From: Marinospirillum sp031581385
GTDB lineage: Bacteria > Pseudomonadota > Gammaproteobacteria > Pseudomonadales > Halomonadaceae
DNA length: 64,000 bases
Reading direction: 5' to 3'
Assembly: GCF_044810985.1 (NCBI RefSeq)
Contig: NZ_CP085242.1
Span: 124,001 to 188,000 of the forward strand
A program made the position numbers and the translations under genes. Below are positions 31,065-38,936 of the stretch, in pieces (the stretch's first letter is position 1; each line of letters begins with the position of its first letter). The notes beneath the pieces were generated by a model. The model did no database searches. It had not been told where the DNA came from and saw only the letters and a program-made list of their open reading frames with translations.

Positions 31065-33887
31065 ATGGCAAATCCGGACACCCGTTTTGAGTTTGAGATG
31101 CCCGATTCCGAGGCAGAATTCGAAGTTGTCAGCTTCAAGGGTCATGAGGCCCTGGGGCAGCCTTTTCGTTTTACTCTGGAGTTGTTCAGCCTGGAAGAGT
31201 TGAGCATCAAAAAACTCAGAGGCAGTAAAGCCAGCTTGCACCTGCAATCCATGGGGCGTCAGCGGGCTATTTACGGAGTGATCGCCCAGGGGAAAATCAA
31301 AAACCCTCTGGAGGATGGCTATCTGTATCAGTTGACTCTGGTGCCCCGTCTGCAACGCCTGAGCCTGATCCAGACCAATGAGGTTTATCTGGAGCAGCAA
31401 CTGCCGGATACCCTGACTCAGGTTCTGGAGGAAGGTGAACTGGCCGCAGAAGACTTTGATCTCGGCCAGTTGGGCAGTTACCGTGACTGGGAATTTCGTT
31501 GCCAGTTCGGGGAAACCCATCTCAACTTCCTGCAGAGAATCTGTGAAAGAGAAGGAATTTATTACCGTTTTGATCATCAGGATGACAAAGACAAAATCAT
31601 CTTTCATGACGATTGTTTTCAACACCTGGATGACCCGGAAATTCAGCTGCAATACCAGCCGGAAACCGGCATGGTGGTGGAGCAGGATCTGGGTCTATTG
31701 CAACTCTGGACCAGCCAGGGTGACCCCTTGCCCCGCAAGGTGACTCTGAAGGATTACAGCAGCAATTCACCTTCGGTTCAAATTGAAGGTGAAGCCGTGG
31801 TGGATGAAGACGGTTTCGGGCATATTTACCGTTATTGCGACAACCTGGTCAGTGTGGATGAGGCCGAGAAGATTGCCGAAATCCGTGCCCAGGAACTGGC
31901 CATGCAGGGCGAGATCTTCCTGGGTGAAAGCCGTGACATCAGCCTGGAACCCGGCCTGGCCTTCAGTGTTGAGGGGCATTTCCGGGAAATGGACAATGGC
32001 GACTTTTATGCTTTCAGCCTGGAACATGAAGGCTTCAATCCCACCTTCAGCCGGGTTAACCCTTCAACCCAACCCGCGCCTTACATCAACCGGATGCGCG
32101 CCCTGCGTACCGAGGTGCAGTTTCGTCCCTCACAAACCACGGAAAAGCCGCGTTTTCACGGTGTTCTCAATGCCATCATTGATGCCGAAGATGAAGGCAA
32201 GTATGCCAATATTGATGACGAGGGGCGCTATAAAGTGATTCTGCCGTTTGATCGGGTGCATACACCCGGTGAAGGTCAGGCTTCCTGCTGGATACCCATG
32301 ATGCAACCGTCGGCAGGCACTGGCGGGGGTATGCACTTCCCCTTACTGAAGGACACTGAAGTTCTGCTCAGCTTTATTGGTGGTGACCCGGATCGCCCGG
32401 TTATTTCCGGGGCCCTGCCCAATGCCGCCCGGCCCAGCCGTGTGACCCGCGCCAACAAAACCCGCAATGAAATCCACTCGGCCAGCGGCAACCGTATTGA
32501 AATGGAGGATGAAGAAGGCAACAGTCGACTCAAGCTTTTTTCCCCCACCAACCGCTCCTATTTCCACCTGGGAGCTCCCAACCATTCTGGGGATGGAGTA
32601 ACAATAACCACGGATGGTCTTTATCGTTCAGAAATCGTCGGTGGCCAACAAACCCTGATGTTTGCCAAAAACTATGAAGTGGGTGATCAGGGCGTAAAGG
32701 CTTTCACCGTAGAAGCCCATGACGGTGAAGACGGCGATACTTTTGATGAACAGGCACTTTTTGAATTTCCCAAATTCAGCAAGGATGCAGCAGGCGATTA
32801 TTCAGATGCTGTTTTTACCCGTGATGAAGAACTGTCCGGTGAATACATCATCAGCCGTGAAGCAGGTGACCAGTATGCCTGGACGGATGGCAATACCTAC
32901 ACCTTTGGGGGCGGAACTGACTTTGGCTTTGGTAATGCCGATGAACGCAGCTTTTTTGTTGCCCCGGATGATGATCGCTATAGCCATATGACCTGGGACG
33001 TGCCTGAAAAATATGATGGAGCCAAAGCCTGGGAATTTGACAGCAATATTGGTGACGATGGTGACACCGCCTGGTCATCCGGAGATCATCTGGTGGAAAA
33101 AGTTTGGGGTAATACTTTTAACTACCAGATGGGTAATAACTACTCCTGGGGGGATACAGCAGACTATGAGTTCGGTAATGGTTATGCAGAAACTCACATT
33201 GCTGATGAGGGCAAGATCAACCAGAAAAAAGGCAATGACATGGTTGATCAAGGTGGCCCTTATTTTTCCAGCATCAATGGCCGCAATATTCAGTACTCAG
33301 GTCCGGGTGATGTCCTGGTGGAAAAAACCTATGGTGACGTTTACGAGTATCGTGGTGGAGATATTCTTGAATTACACGATGGTCGGGCAGAAGCCCATCA
33401 CCATGGTAATTCCTGGGACTATCATCATGGGGATAGTTATGAAGAGCTTTATGGGTTAAGCAAATCCATTCATCACGGCCGGGTAGAAGATTATTTTATG
33501 GGTGGTGTGGTGGAAATGCACTTTGGTGCCGGTAAATCCATGAATCTTAATGCTATGAGCGAAATGACACTTGGGATGGCAAGTGAAATTTTTACAGGGG
33601 GTAAATTCGAAGCCAAGTTGGCTGCTGCTGCTGAAATTTTTGTAGGAGCTAAGTTTGAATTGTCAATAAGTAATACTACGAGTATTACTACGGGTGTTAA
33701 GAATGAAGTTGATGTTGCACATGAAAATAATATGAAGGGCTCAAGTTTAAGCAATATTGCAAATAACATTCAAAATGCATTGAATTCTATTGATAATAAG
33801 ATTAATGATATTGGTAATGGGGCTAACAAGATTGACAACAAGGCAGGAGCGAAAATCAGCAATGCCTCTATTACTTTAAATAACTGA
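31065..33887 (+). CDS. vgrG: T6SS spike protein VgrG (TssI) with long C-terminal extension
   Basis: VgrG trimers form the tip of the Hcp tube. The 940 residues hold a gp27-like domain (FEVVSFKGHEALGQPFRFTL; FLQRICEREGIYYRFDHQ), a gp5-like OB fold (RYKVILPFDR, CWIPMMQPSAGTGGGMHFPL, GDPDRPVISGALPNA) and a long repeat-rich extension. From about residue 540, short motifs rich in Gly, Asp, Tyr and His recur (DVYEYRGGDILELHDG, EAHHHGNSWDYHHGDSYEE), as expected of a triple beta-helix. The last 100 or so residues are Ala/Asn-rich, and their DNA is markedly AT-rich compared with the rest. No recognised toxin domain. Confidence 0.95.
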   Translation: MANPDTRFEFEMPDSEAEFEVVSFKGHEALGQPFRFTLELFSLEELSIKKLRGSKASLHLQSMGRQRAIYGVIAQGKIKNPLEDGYLYQLTLVPRLQRLSLIQTNEVYLEQQLPDTLTQVLEEGELAAEDFDLGQLGSYRDWEFRCQFGETHLNFLQRICEREGIYYRFDHQDDKDKIIFHDDCFQHLDDPEIQLQYQPETGMVVEQDLGLLQLWTSQGDPLPRKVTLKDYSSNSPSVQIEGEAVVDEDGFGHIYRYCDNLVSVDEAEKIAEIRAQELAMQGEIFLGESRDISLEPGLAFSVEGHFREMDNGDFYAFSLEHEGFNPTFSRVNPSTQPAPYINRMRALRTEVQFRPSQTTEKPRFHGVLNAIIDAEDEGKYANIDDEGRYKVILPFDRVHTPGEGQASCWIPMMQPSAGTGGGMHFPLLKDTEVLLSFIGGDPDRPVISGALPNAARPSRVTRANKTRNEIHSASGNRIEMEDEEGNSRLKLFSPTNRSYFHLGAPNHSGDGVTITTDGLYRSEIVGGQQTLMFAKNYEVGDQGVKAFTVEAHDGEDGDTFDEQALFEFPKFSKDAAGDYSDAVFTRDEELSGEYIISREAGDQYAWTDGNTYTFGGGTDFGFGNADERSFFVAPDDDRYSHMTWDVPEKYDGAKAWEFDSNIGDDGDTAWSSGDHLVEKVWGNTFNYQMGNNYSWGDTADYEFGNGYAETHIADEGKINQKKGNDMVDQGGPYFSSINGRNIQYSGPGDVLVEKTYGDVYEYRGGDILELHDGRAEAHHHGNSWDYHHGDSYEELYGLSKSIHHGRVEDYFMGGVVEMHFGAGKSMNLNAMSEMTLGMASEIFTGGKFEAKLAAAAEIFVGAKFELSISNTTSITTGVKNEVDVAHENNMKGSSLSNIANNIQNALNSIDNKINDIGNGANKIDNKAGAKISNASITLNN

Positions 33888-33889
33888 AT

Positions 33890-36667
33890 ATGCAAATTAT
33901 AAAACCCCTGCAGCTAACTCTGCTCAATCGGTCTTTTACCTATCAACGTCGCTTCTACCTGTCTTTGGGAGCTCTGCACGGCTTTGAGCTCAGTAGTGGA
34001 AAGCCTTTGCTGGAACAGGAGATTTGGGAAAAAATTGCTGAGTGTGAAGAGCTGCAAATACTGGATGCAGCTCTACCCAAATACCAGGCCGAATATCTGG
34101 TTTATGGCTGCGCGGAAACACCTGGCTTAAACCCCCAAAAAGAGCTGTTGGTTGGTATTCAGGTCGGCGAGCTGAAAAAAAGCCTGCAGGTGCAGGGTTC
34201 CGGTTTCTGGCAGGGTTTTCCCGGTTTCCAACAGCAACAGGTGGAAGAACCTTTTAGCCGTCTGCCCCTGAGTGCAGCTTTTGCTTATGGTGGCGAAAGT
34301 TTTACTGACAACCCTGAAGGTCAGGGGCACCAGAAGGTAAAAACGCCTGAAGGTGAAGAACGCTACCCTATAACCCAGTTACAAGTATTGGATGATCCGG
34401 CCACTGACCCCGGCAAGCCCGTTCACTTGGCTTTTACCGCTGCCCAGGACTTGATGGCACCCCAGCGCCAGCAATATGCAGGCACCTATGATGAGGCCTA
34501 TCAGGCTGATGTCATGCCGGGCCTTCCGGATGACTTTGACTTCCGTTTTTGTCAGGATGCCCTGCCGGATCAACGTTTTGACAGTCAGTTTTTACCTAAA
34601 AATCTGAGCTACCAGCTGCAACATCTCAATGCTGAACACCCCAAATTGCAAGGCAAGGTGCCTGACTGGCAGATAACCGCCTGGTATTTGCAAAAGCAGC
34701 CCGGCCAGCAGGAAGCTCAGGTAAAAAACCTCCAGTTGCAACCCGAGACACTGTTTCTTTTGCCCAATCAGAACCTGGGTTTGGTGCTGTATCGGGGTCA
34801 GCTGCTGGTTGAAAGAGAGGATGCGCGGGATGTTTCGGCATTGATGGTGGCTCTGGAAGATCCCAAGGCACCCAAATCCAAAGAGCATTATCAAGACCAA
34901 CTTTTTAAGCGCAGTGATCAAAAAAATGCTTGGCGCTATTTGATGGACACCCAGCCCCTTCTGCCAGACCAGTTGACCTGTGGCCTAGCTTTATTAATGG
35001 AGCAAACAGGAGAAGCGCCGAATATTGATTTGCCCCAGAAAGAAAAAGCAGAAAACCTGGCCGAGCAGGCACTGGAAGAGCAAAAAAAAGAGTGGCAAGA
35101 ATTTCAAGAGCAGCTACCTGAGCTGCAGGGTCAAGCGGCACCTGCCCCTGAGTGGCAGAAAGAGCTGGAAGCCTTTCTGGAAAAAGTTCTCCCCAAAAAG
35201 CCGGATGGCTCACTGGATATAGCTAAAATTGATTTTGATGCCTTTGATGAATTGACTGACCTGAACAAGAGAATTCAGGAAGAGGAGCAGCAACAAACTT
35301 TGGATGTTGCCTTGCCACCTTTGAAGGCACTTTTGGCTGATCCATCTCTGGAAAAACACCACCCCCTGATTCAAGAAAAAATTGATCAACTGCTTAATCC
35401 ACCCATACCTCCTTGGCCCAGACCTGAGCTAGAGGATAACTTGCAAAGGGTCGATCAGGAATTGAATCGTTTGCAAGAAGACTTCATGGAGATTAGAGAG
35501 CAGTTGACAAGTGATCGTTACGAGAGCTTGAAACAACAGCTACAAGCTTCACAGGATCAGTTGCTGGAATTGAAAACTCAGTTGTATGAAGCTGAAAAGA
35601 AAATCAAACAGGGCTATCGCATGGGAGCTGAGCACCTGGAAGGTGGAAGTCCGTTGCGCAGTGAGGAAGAAAGAAACCGCTTACAACAGGAGGTCTTGTA
35701 CGCAGTTCGCCAGGGTCAGGTCTTACCAACCGATGATCTTTCCAACATGGACTTTACCGGAATGCAGTTGGATGGTGCTGATTTTTCCAACTGCTACATG
35801 GAAGGTGTCCAGTTAAAAGATGCCAGTTTGCGTCAAGCGAACTTGCAAGGCGTTATTCTGGTGCATGCCCACCTTGAGGGAACAGACTTTACACAGGCCT
35901 GCCTGGATGAAGCCAATCTGGGAGCCAATCAAATTCAAAACTGTCGTTTTGTGAAGGCCAGCATGAAAAAGGTCAACTTTAATCGCTCAAACTTGCAAGG
36001 TATCGATTTCACCGGTGCTGTAATGGATGAAAGTCAATGGATGACCACTCAGGTGAATGACTGCAACTTTGCCCATACCAGTTTGCAGAAACTGAATTTG
36101 ATTGAGCCGAAGTGGCAGGAATGTCATTTTAAAGAGGCCAATTTAAGTCAGGGCAATCTGCTTAATGCACGCTTTACTGACTGCAGCTTTGAAAAGCTGG
36201 CAGCAAAAGGAACTAATTTTGTTGAATTGATTGCAGAAAACTCTTCGTTCCAGCAAGGTCAGTTGAATAATGTCCGCTTTGTGGGAGGATGTCAGTTATC
36301 AGGCAGTGATTTCAGTCAGGCCTCTCTTAAGATGGCTTCCTTCCGCGAAGCCAAGGTGTCGGGAGGCAATTTTGATCGGGCCAACCTGGAACAGGCCGAC
36401 CTGGAACTGGGTGATTTCAACGGTGCTTCCTTTTACAGAAGCAACCTCTTCCGGGCCAATCTGGCAAATGTCAATTTCACTCGCACTTACCTGGAAGATG
36501 CCAACCTGATGGAGGCCAGCCTCTACCATGCCCGCGTGGTTCAGGCTGATTTGCGCGGTGCCAACCTTTATGCCGCCAACCTACTGTATATGGAATACGG
36601 GGAAACCCGCTTTGACTTTGCCAACCTGGATCGCACAATGCTGCAGGACTGGAGGCCTTCGTCATGA
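33890..36667 (+). CDS. DUF2169 effector-adaptor fused to coiled coil and pentapeptide repeats
   Basis: 925 residues in three parts. Residues 1 to about 310 look like DUF2169, a family that loads effectors or PAAR-like tips onto VgrG (PLSAAFAYGGESFTDNPEGQ, then LFLLPNQNLGLVLYRGQL). About 360-600 is Glu/Gln-rich and predicted coiled coil (QQLQASQDQLLELKTQLYEA). About 610-915 is a run of roughly 60 pentapeptide repeats of the A(D/N)LXX type (ASLRQANLQG, ANLFRANLANV-like units), forming a right-handed beta-helix. The gene starts 2 bp after vgrG and overlaps the next pentapeptide gene by 4 bp. Adaptor role is inferred from family and context. Confidence 0.83.
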   Translation: MQIIKPLQLTLLNRSFTYQRRFYLSLGALHGFELSSGKPLLEQEIWEKIAECEELQILDAALPKYQAEYLVYGCAETPGLNPQKELLVGIQVGELKKSLQVQGSGFWQGFPGFQQQQVEEPFSRLPLSAAFAYGGESFTDNPEGQGHQKVKTPEGEERYPITQLQVLDDPATDPGKPVHLAFTAAQDLMAPQRQQYAGTYDEAYQADVMPGLPDDFDFRFCQDALPDQRFDSQFLPKNLSYQLQHLNAEHPKLQGKVPDWQITAWYLQKQPGQQEAQVKNLQLQPETLFLLPNQNLGLVLYRGQLLVEREDARDVSALMVALEDPKAPKSKEHYQDQLFKRSDQKNAWRYLMDTQPLLPDQLTCGLALLMEQTGEAPNIDLPQKEKAENLAEQALEEQKKEWQEFQEQLPELQGQAAPAPEWQKELEAFLEKVLPKKPDGSLDIAKIDFDAFDELTDLNKRIQEEEQQQTLDVALPPLKALLADPSLEKHHPLIQEKIDQLLNPPIPPWPRPELEDNLQRVDQELNRLQEDFMEIREQLTSDRYESLKQQLQASQDQLLELKTQLYEAEKKIKQGYRMGAEHLEGGSPLRSEEERNRLQQEVLYAVRQGQVLPTDDLSNMDFTGMQLDGADFSNCYMEGVQLKDASLRQANLQGVILVHAHLEGTDFTQACLDEANLGANQIQNCRFVKASMKKVNFNRSNLQGIDFTGAVMDESQWMTTQVNDCNFAHTSLQKLNLIEPKWQECHFKEANLSQGNLLNARFTDCSFEKLAAKGTNFVELIAENSSFQQGQLNNVRFVGGCQLSGSDFSQASLKMASFREAKVSGGNFDRANLEQADLELGDFNGASFYRSNLFRANLANVNFTRTYLEDANLMEASLYHARVVQADLRGANLYAANLLYMEYGETRFDFANLDRTMLQDWRPSS

Positions 36668-37845
36668 ACAAACAGGAGCTTCAGCAGTGGATAAAATCAG
36701 GCGATAGCTTTGTTTTGGAGAAAAAAAAGCTGAGTGGTGATTTTCGTGGTATTGATCTTTCCGGTGGATTTTTTGATCAGGTGGACTTTTCCGGTGCTTG
36801 CCTGGATGAAGCAATAATCAAGGAATGTAGTTTTAATCGCTGCACTTTTGACGATGCCAGCCTGAAAGCAGCGCATTTAACCTACACCAATCTGGTTGAG
36901 TGCAGCTGTCTTCGTATCGATGCCAGTGGTAGCCACTGGTATGCCACTTCCATTATCAAAGGTCAGTGGCAGCAAGCTAATCTGCAAGCCAGTCAGCATG
37001 ATAAAACCAGTTTGATTGAAAGTGATTTTTCCAATACGCGCTGGCAGGGTGCAACCACTTTTCAAAGCAGCTTGATCAATACTTCCTGGCAAGAGGCTGA
37101 GTTAACCGACTGCCGTATGGAAAACCTCAGTTGTATTGATAGCAACCTGGCTTCCACTCATTGGAAAAATTCTGAAATTCAGCAGTCCAGCCTGATCAAC
37201 TGTGATTTACGAAATGCTGACTTTTCGGAAACACGGGGTTTTCGCCTTAACCTGTTGGAAAGCCAGGTGGAGGGTTTATGTCTTGACCAGATGCAAGTTG
37301 AGCTGCCTTTCTTTTACAAGCTGGATCTGAGTCAGCGTGATTTTTCCGGTACGGGCCTGATCAAGCCCCAGTTTCAGGAAAGTCAGCTGCAGGGTTGTAA
37401 CTTTCAGGGTATGGCATTATCCCAGGCGGGATTTATGCAGGCCCAGTTGCAGGATGCTGATTTCACGGGTGCCCATCTTGAGCAGGCGAATTTTATTGGA
37501 GCCCAATTGCAAAAGGCGGTTTTCAATCAGTGTCATCTGGAAATGGCTTTGTTTATCAAAACTAATCTGGAGGCTGCTGAGTTTATCCAGGTAAAAGCCG
37601 AGCAGGCGCAATTCAGCGAAATTCTGGGGGTGGGGGTCAACTTTTCCGGCAGTGATCTGACCAGTGTGGATTTCAGCCATGCTCTGCTGCAAAAGGCCAA
37701 TCTGAGCGACTGTGAACTTTACCGTACCAACCTGCATGAGATTATTGATCCCGATTGCAATTGGCAGGGCAGTAACAAGGAGGCGGCCCTGGACAGTGAT
37801 CCGGTGCGCCAGAAAGCCGAACAGGATGCCAAAAAAGCAGGTTAA
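36664..37845 (+). CDS. Pentapeptide-repeat protein of the T6SS loading module
   Basis: 393 residues made almost entirely of pentapeptide repeats from about residue 20 to 365 (FRGIDLSGGFFDQVDFSGAC, QLQDADFTGAHLEQANFIGA), predicting an elongated quadrilateral beta-helix. The last 30 residues are charged and Lys-rich. The ATGA overlap with the DUF2169 gene implies coupled translation. Such proteins accompany DUF2169, DUF3540 and DUF4150 genes in T6SS clusters; whether this one is a scaffold, a chaperone or a secreted cargo is not known. Confidence 0.82.
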   Translation: MNKQELQQWIKSGDSFVLEKKKLSGDFRGIDLSGGFFDQVDFSGACLDEAIIKECSFNRCTFDDASLKAAHLTYTNLVECSCLRIDASGSHWYATSIIKGQWQQANLQASQHDKTSLIESDFSNTRWQGATTFQSSLINTSWQEAELTDCRMENLSCIDSNLASTHWKNSEIQQSSLINCDLRNADFSETRGFRLNLLESQVEGLCLDQMQVELPFFYKLDLSQRDFSGTGLIKPQFQESQLQGCNFQGMALSQAGFMQAQLQDADFTGAHLEQANFIGAQLQKAVFNQCHLEMALFIKTNLEAAEFIQVKAEQAQFSEILGVGVNFSGSDLTSVDFSHALLQKANLSDCELYRTNLHEIIDPDCNWQGSNKEAALDSDPVRQKAEQDAKKAG

Positions 37846-37863
37846 TCTTCAGGAGAATTTCCT

Positions 37864-38502
37864 ATGTCACTAGAAGCTTTTTCTTCAACCCCGGACGGGG
37901 GCCAGCAAGCAAACGGCCAACCTTTTGAAGCCCTGGTTCAGGGTGGCAAGGACAACAAATGGTTGGTTATGGGTGAGCGGGGTGTGCTCAAGGCAAGCCA
38001 GGCCTATTCCTGTCTGGTTCAGCCTGCTCTGGGTGATCGGGTGTTGATACAGCCACTGGCGGGACACTATTATCTGCTGGCCATTCTGGAACGTCAGCAG
38101 GCTTTGCCCTTGCGGATTCAGGCCCGTGAAGGCCTGGAAGTGGATCTGGGTGGCCAGGATTGCAAATGGCAGCACGCCGGTCACTGGTCACTGCAGGCTG
38201 ACAAGGCCAGTTTGTTGAGCCGGGAGACCGAAGTCACCACCGAAACAGCCCGGATTCGGGGTCAGCAATTGACCCAGCACTGGCAGCAGGTACGCAACCT
38301 GGTGCAGGATTTCTGGCATACGGGACAACGTACCTGGAAGCAGGTGAAGCAGGCCATCAGTCGTGTGGAAGAGGTGGAGCAGAAAAATTCCGGTGAGTAT
38401 CTGCACCGGGTCGAGAATTCCATGACCCAACACAGCAAAAGAGGCAGCATCACCAGCGAAAAAGACCTGCGCATTGATGCCGAACGCATCCACATGGGCT
38501 GA
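37864..38502 (+). CDS. DUF3540 domain protein
   Basis: 212 residues. The N-terminal half (NKWLVMGERGVLKASQAYSC, LGDRVLIQPLAGHYYLLAIL) is beta-rich, like an OB or gp5-type fold. The C-terminal half is helical (QHWQQVRNLVQDFWHTG) and ends with LRIDAERIHMG. This matches DUF3540 proteins found with DUF2169 and DUF4150 in T6SS loci. Likely part of the tip or loading complex; no enzymatic motif seen. Confidence 0.75.
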   Translation: MSLEAFSSTPDGGQQANGQPFEALVQGGKDNKWLVMGERGVLKASQAYSCLVQPALGDRVLIQPLAGHYYLLAILERQQALPLRIQAREGLEVDLGGQDCKWQHAGHWSLQADKASLLSRETEVTTETARIRGQQLTQHWQQVRNLVQDFWHTGQRTWKQVKQAISRVEEVEQKNSGEYLHRVENSMTQHSKRGSITSEKDLRIDAERIHMG

Positions 38503-38515
38503 ATAAAGGAGAGGA

Positions 38516-38917
38516 ATGATGGTTTTTGCAACAACTCAAATGGGCGGCATGAATCTGGGATTTCCTGATGTCTGCATCACGCCAGCAGTGCCTCCCATTC
38601 CCACTCCTTATCCCAATATTGCGGTGCCGACTACAGCCATTCCTTCGCAGGTGAAGGTGCTGACACTAGCCATGCCCAACCATAATATGATGACCATTAC
38701 GCCCATGAGTAATGGCGATAATGCCGGTGTTATGTTGAACCCGGCCTCAGGCATGGTGATGGGGCCACAAAGGCAAATGCTGGGTAGTCTGAAAACCCTC
38801 ATGGGCGGCATGCCAGCTAATAAAATGCTGGGGATGTCCGGCCAGAACGGGTTCACTCCGGGCGCACCTGGAGTCACCCTGGCACCCTCCCAGGTCAAGC
38901 TGATGTTGCTGACCTGA
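38516..38917 (+). CDS. DUF4150 PAAR-like tip protein
   Basis: 133 residues. PAAR-like proteins of this family cap VgrG and sharpen the spike. Features are the N-terminal GGMNLGFPDVCITPAVPPIP, the Pro-rich PTPYPNIAVPTTAIPSQVKV, and GNDNxG-like MSNGDNAGVMLNPASG. The chain ends soon after the PAAR-like domain, with no C-terminal toxin. Two adjacent ATGs (38516, 38519) follow AAGGAG; either may be used. It is the last gene of the T6SS run and converges with the SulP gene. Confidence 0.82.
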   Translation: MMVFATTQMGGMNLGFPDVCITPAVPPIPTPYPNIAVPTTAIPSQVKVLTLAMPNHNMMTITPMSNGDNAGVMLNPASGMVMGPQRQMLGSLKTLMGGMPANKMLGMSGQNGFTPGAPGVTLAPSQVKLMLLT

Positions 38918-38936
38918 GGGAGGCTGGAAAAGCGGC

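Noticed and set aside
32800..33500. Possible CRISPR or tandem DNA repeats in the late part of vgrG
   Set aside because: The repetition is at the protein level (Gly/Asp/Tyr/His motifs of a beta-helix); DNA units are not identical and have no spacers.
35700..37800. Possible direct DNA repeats in the two pentapeptide genes
   Set aside because: The periodicity reflects five-residue protein repeats with divergent codons, not DNA duplication.
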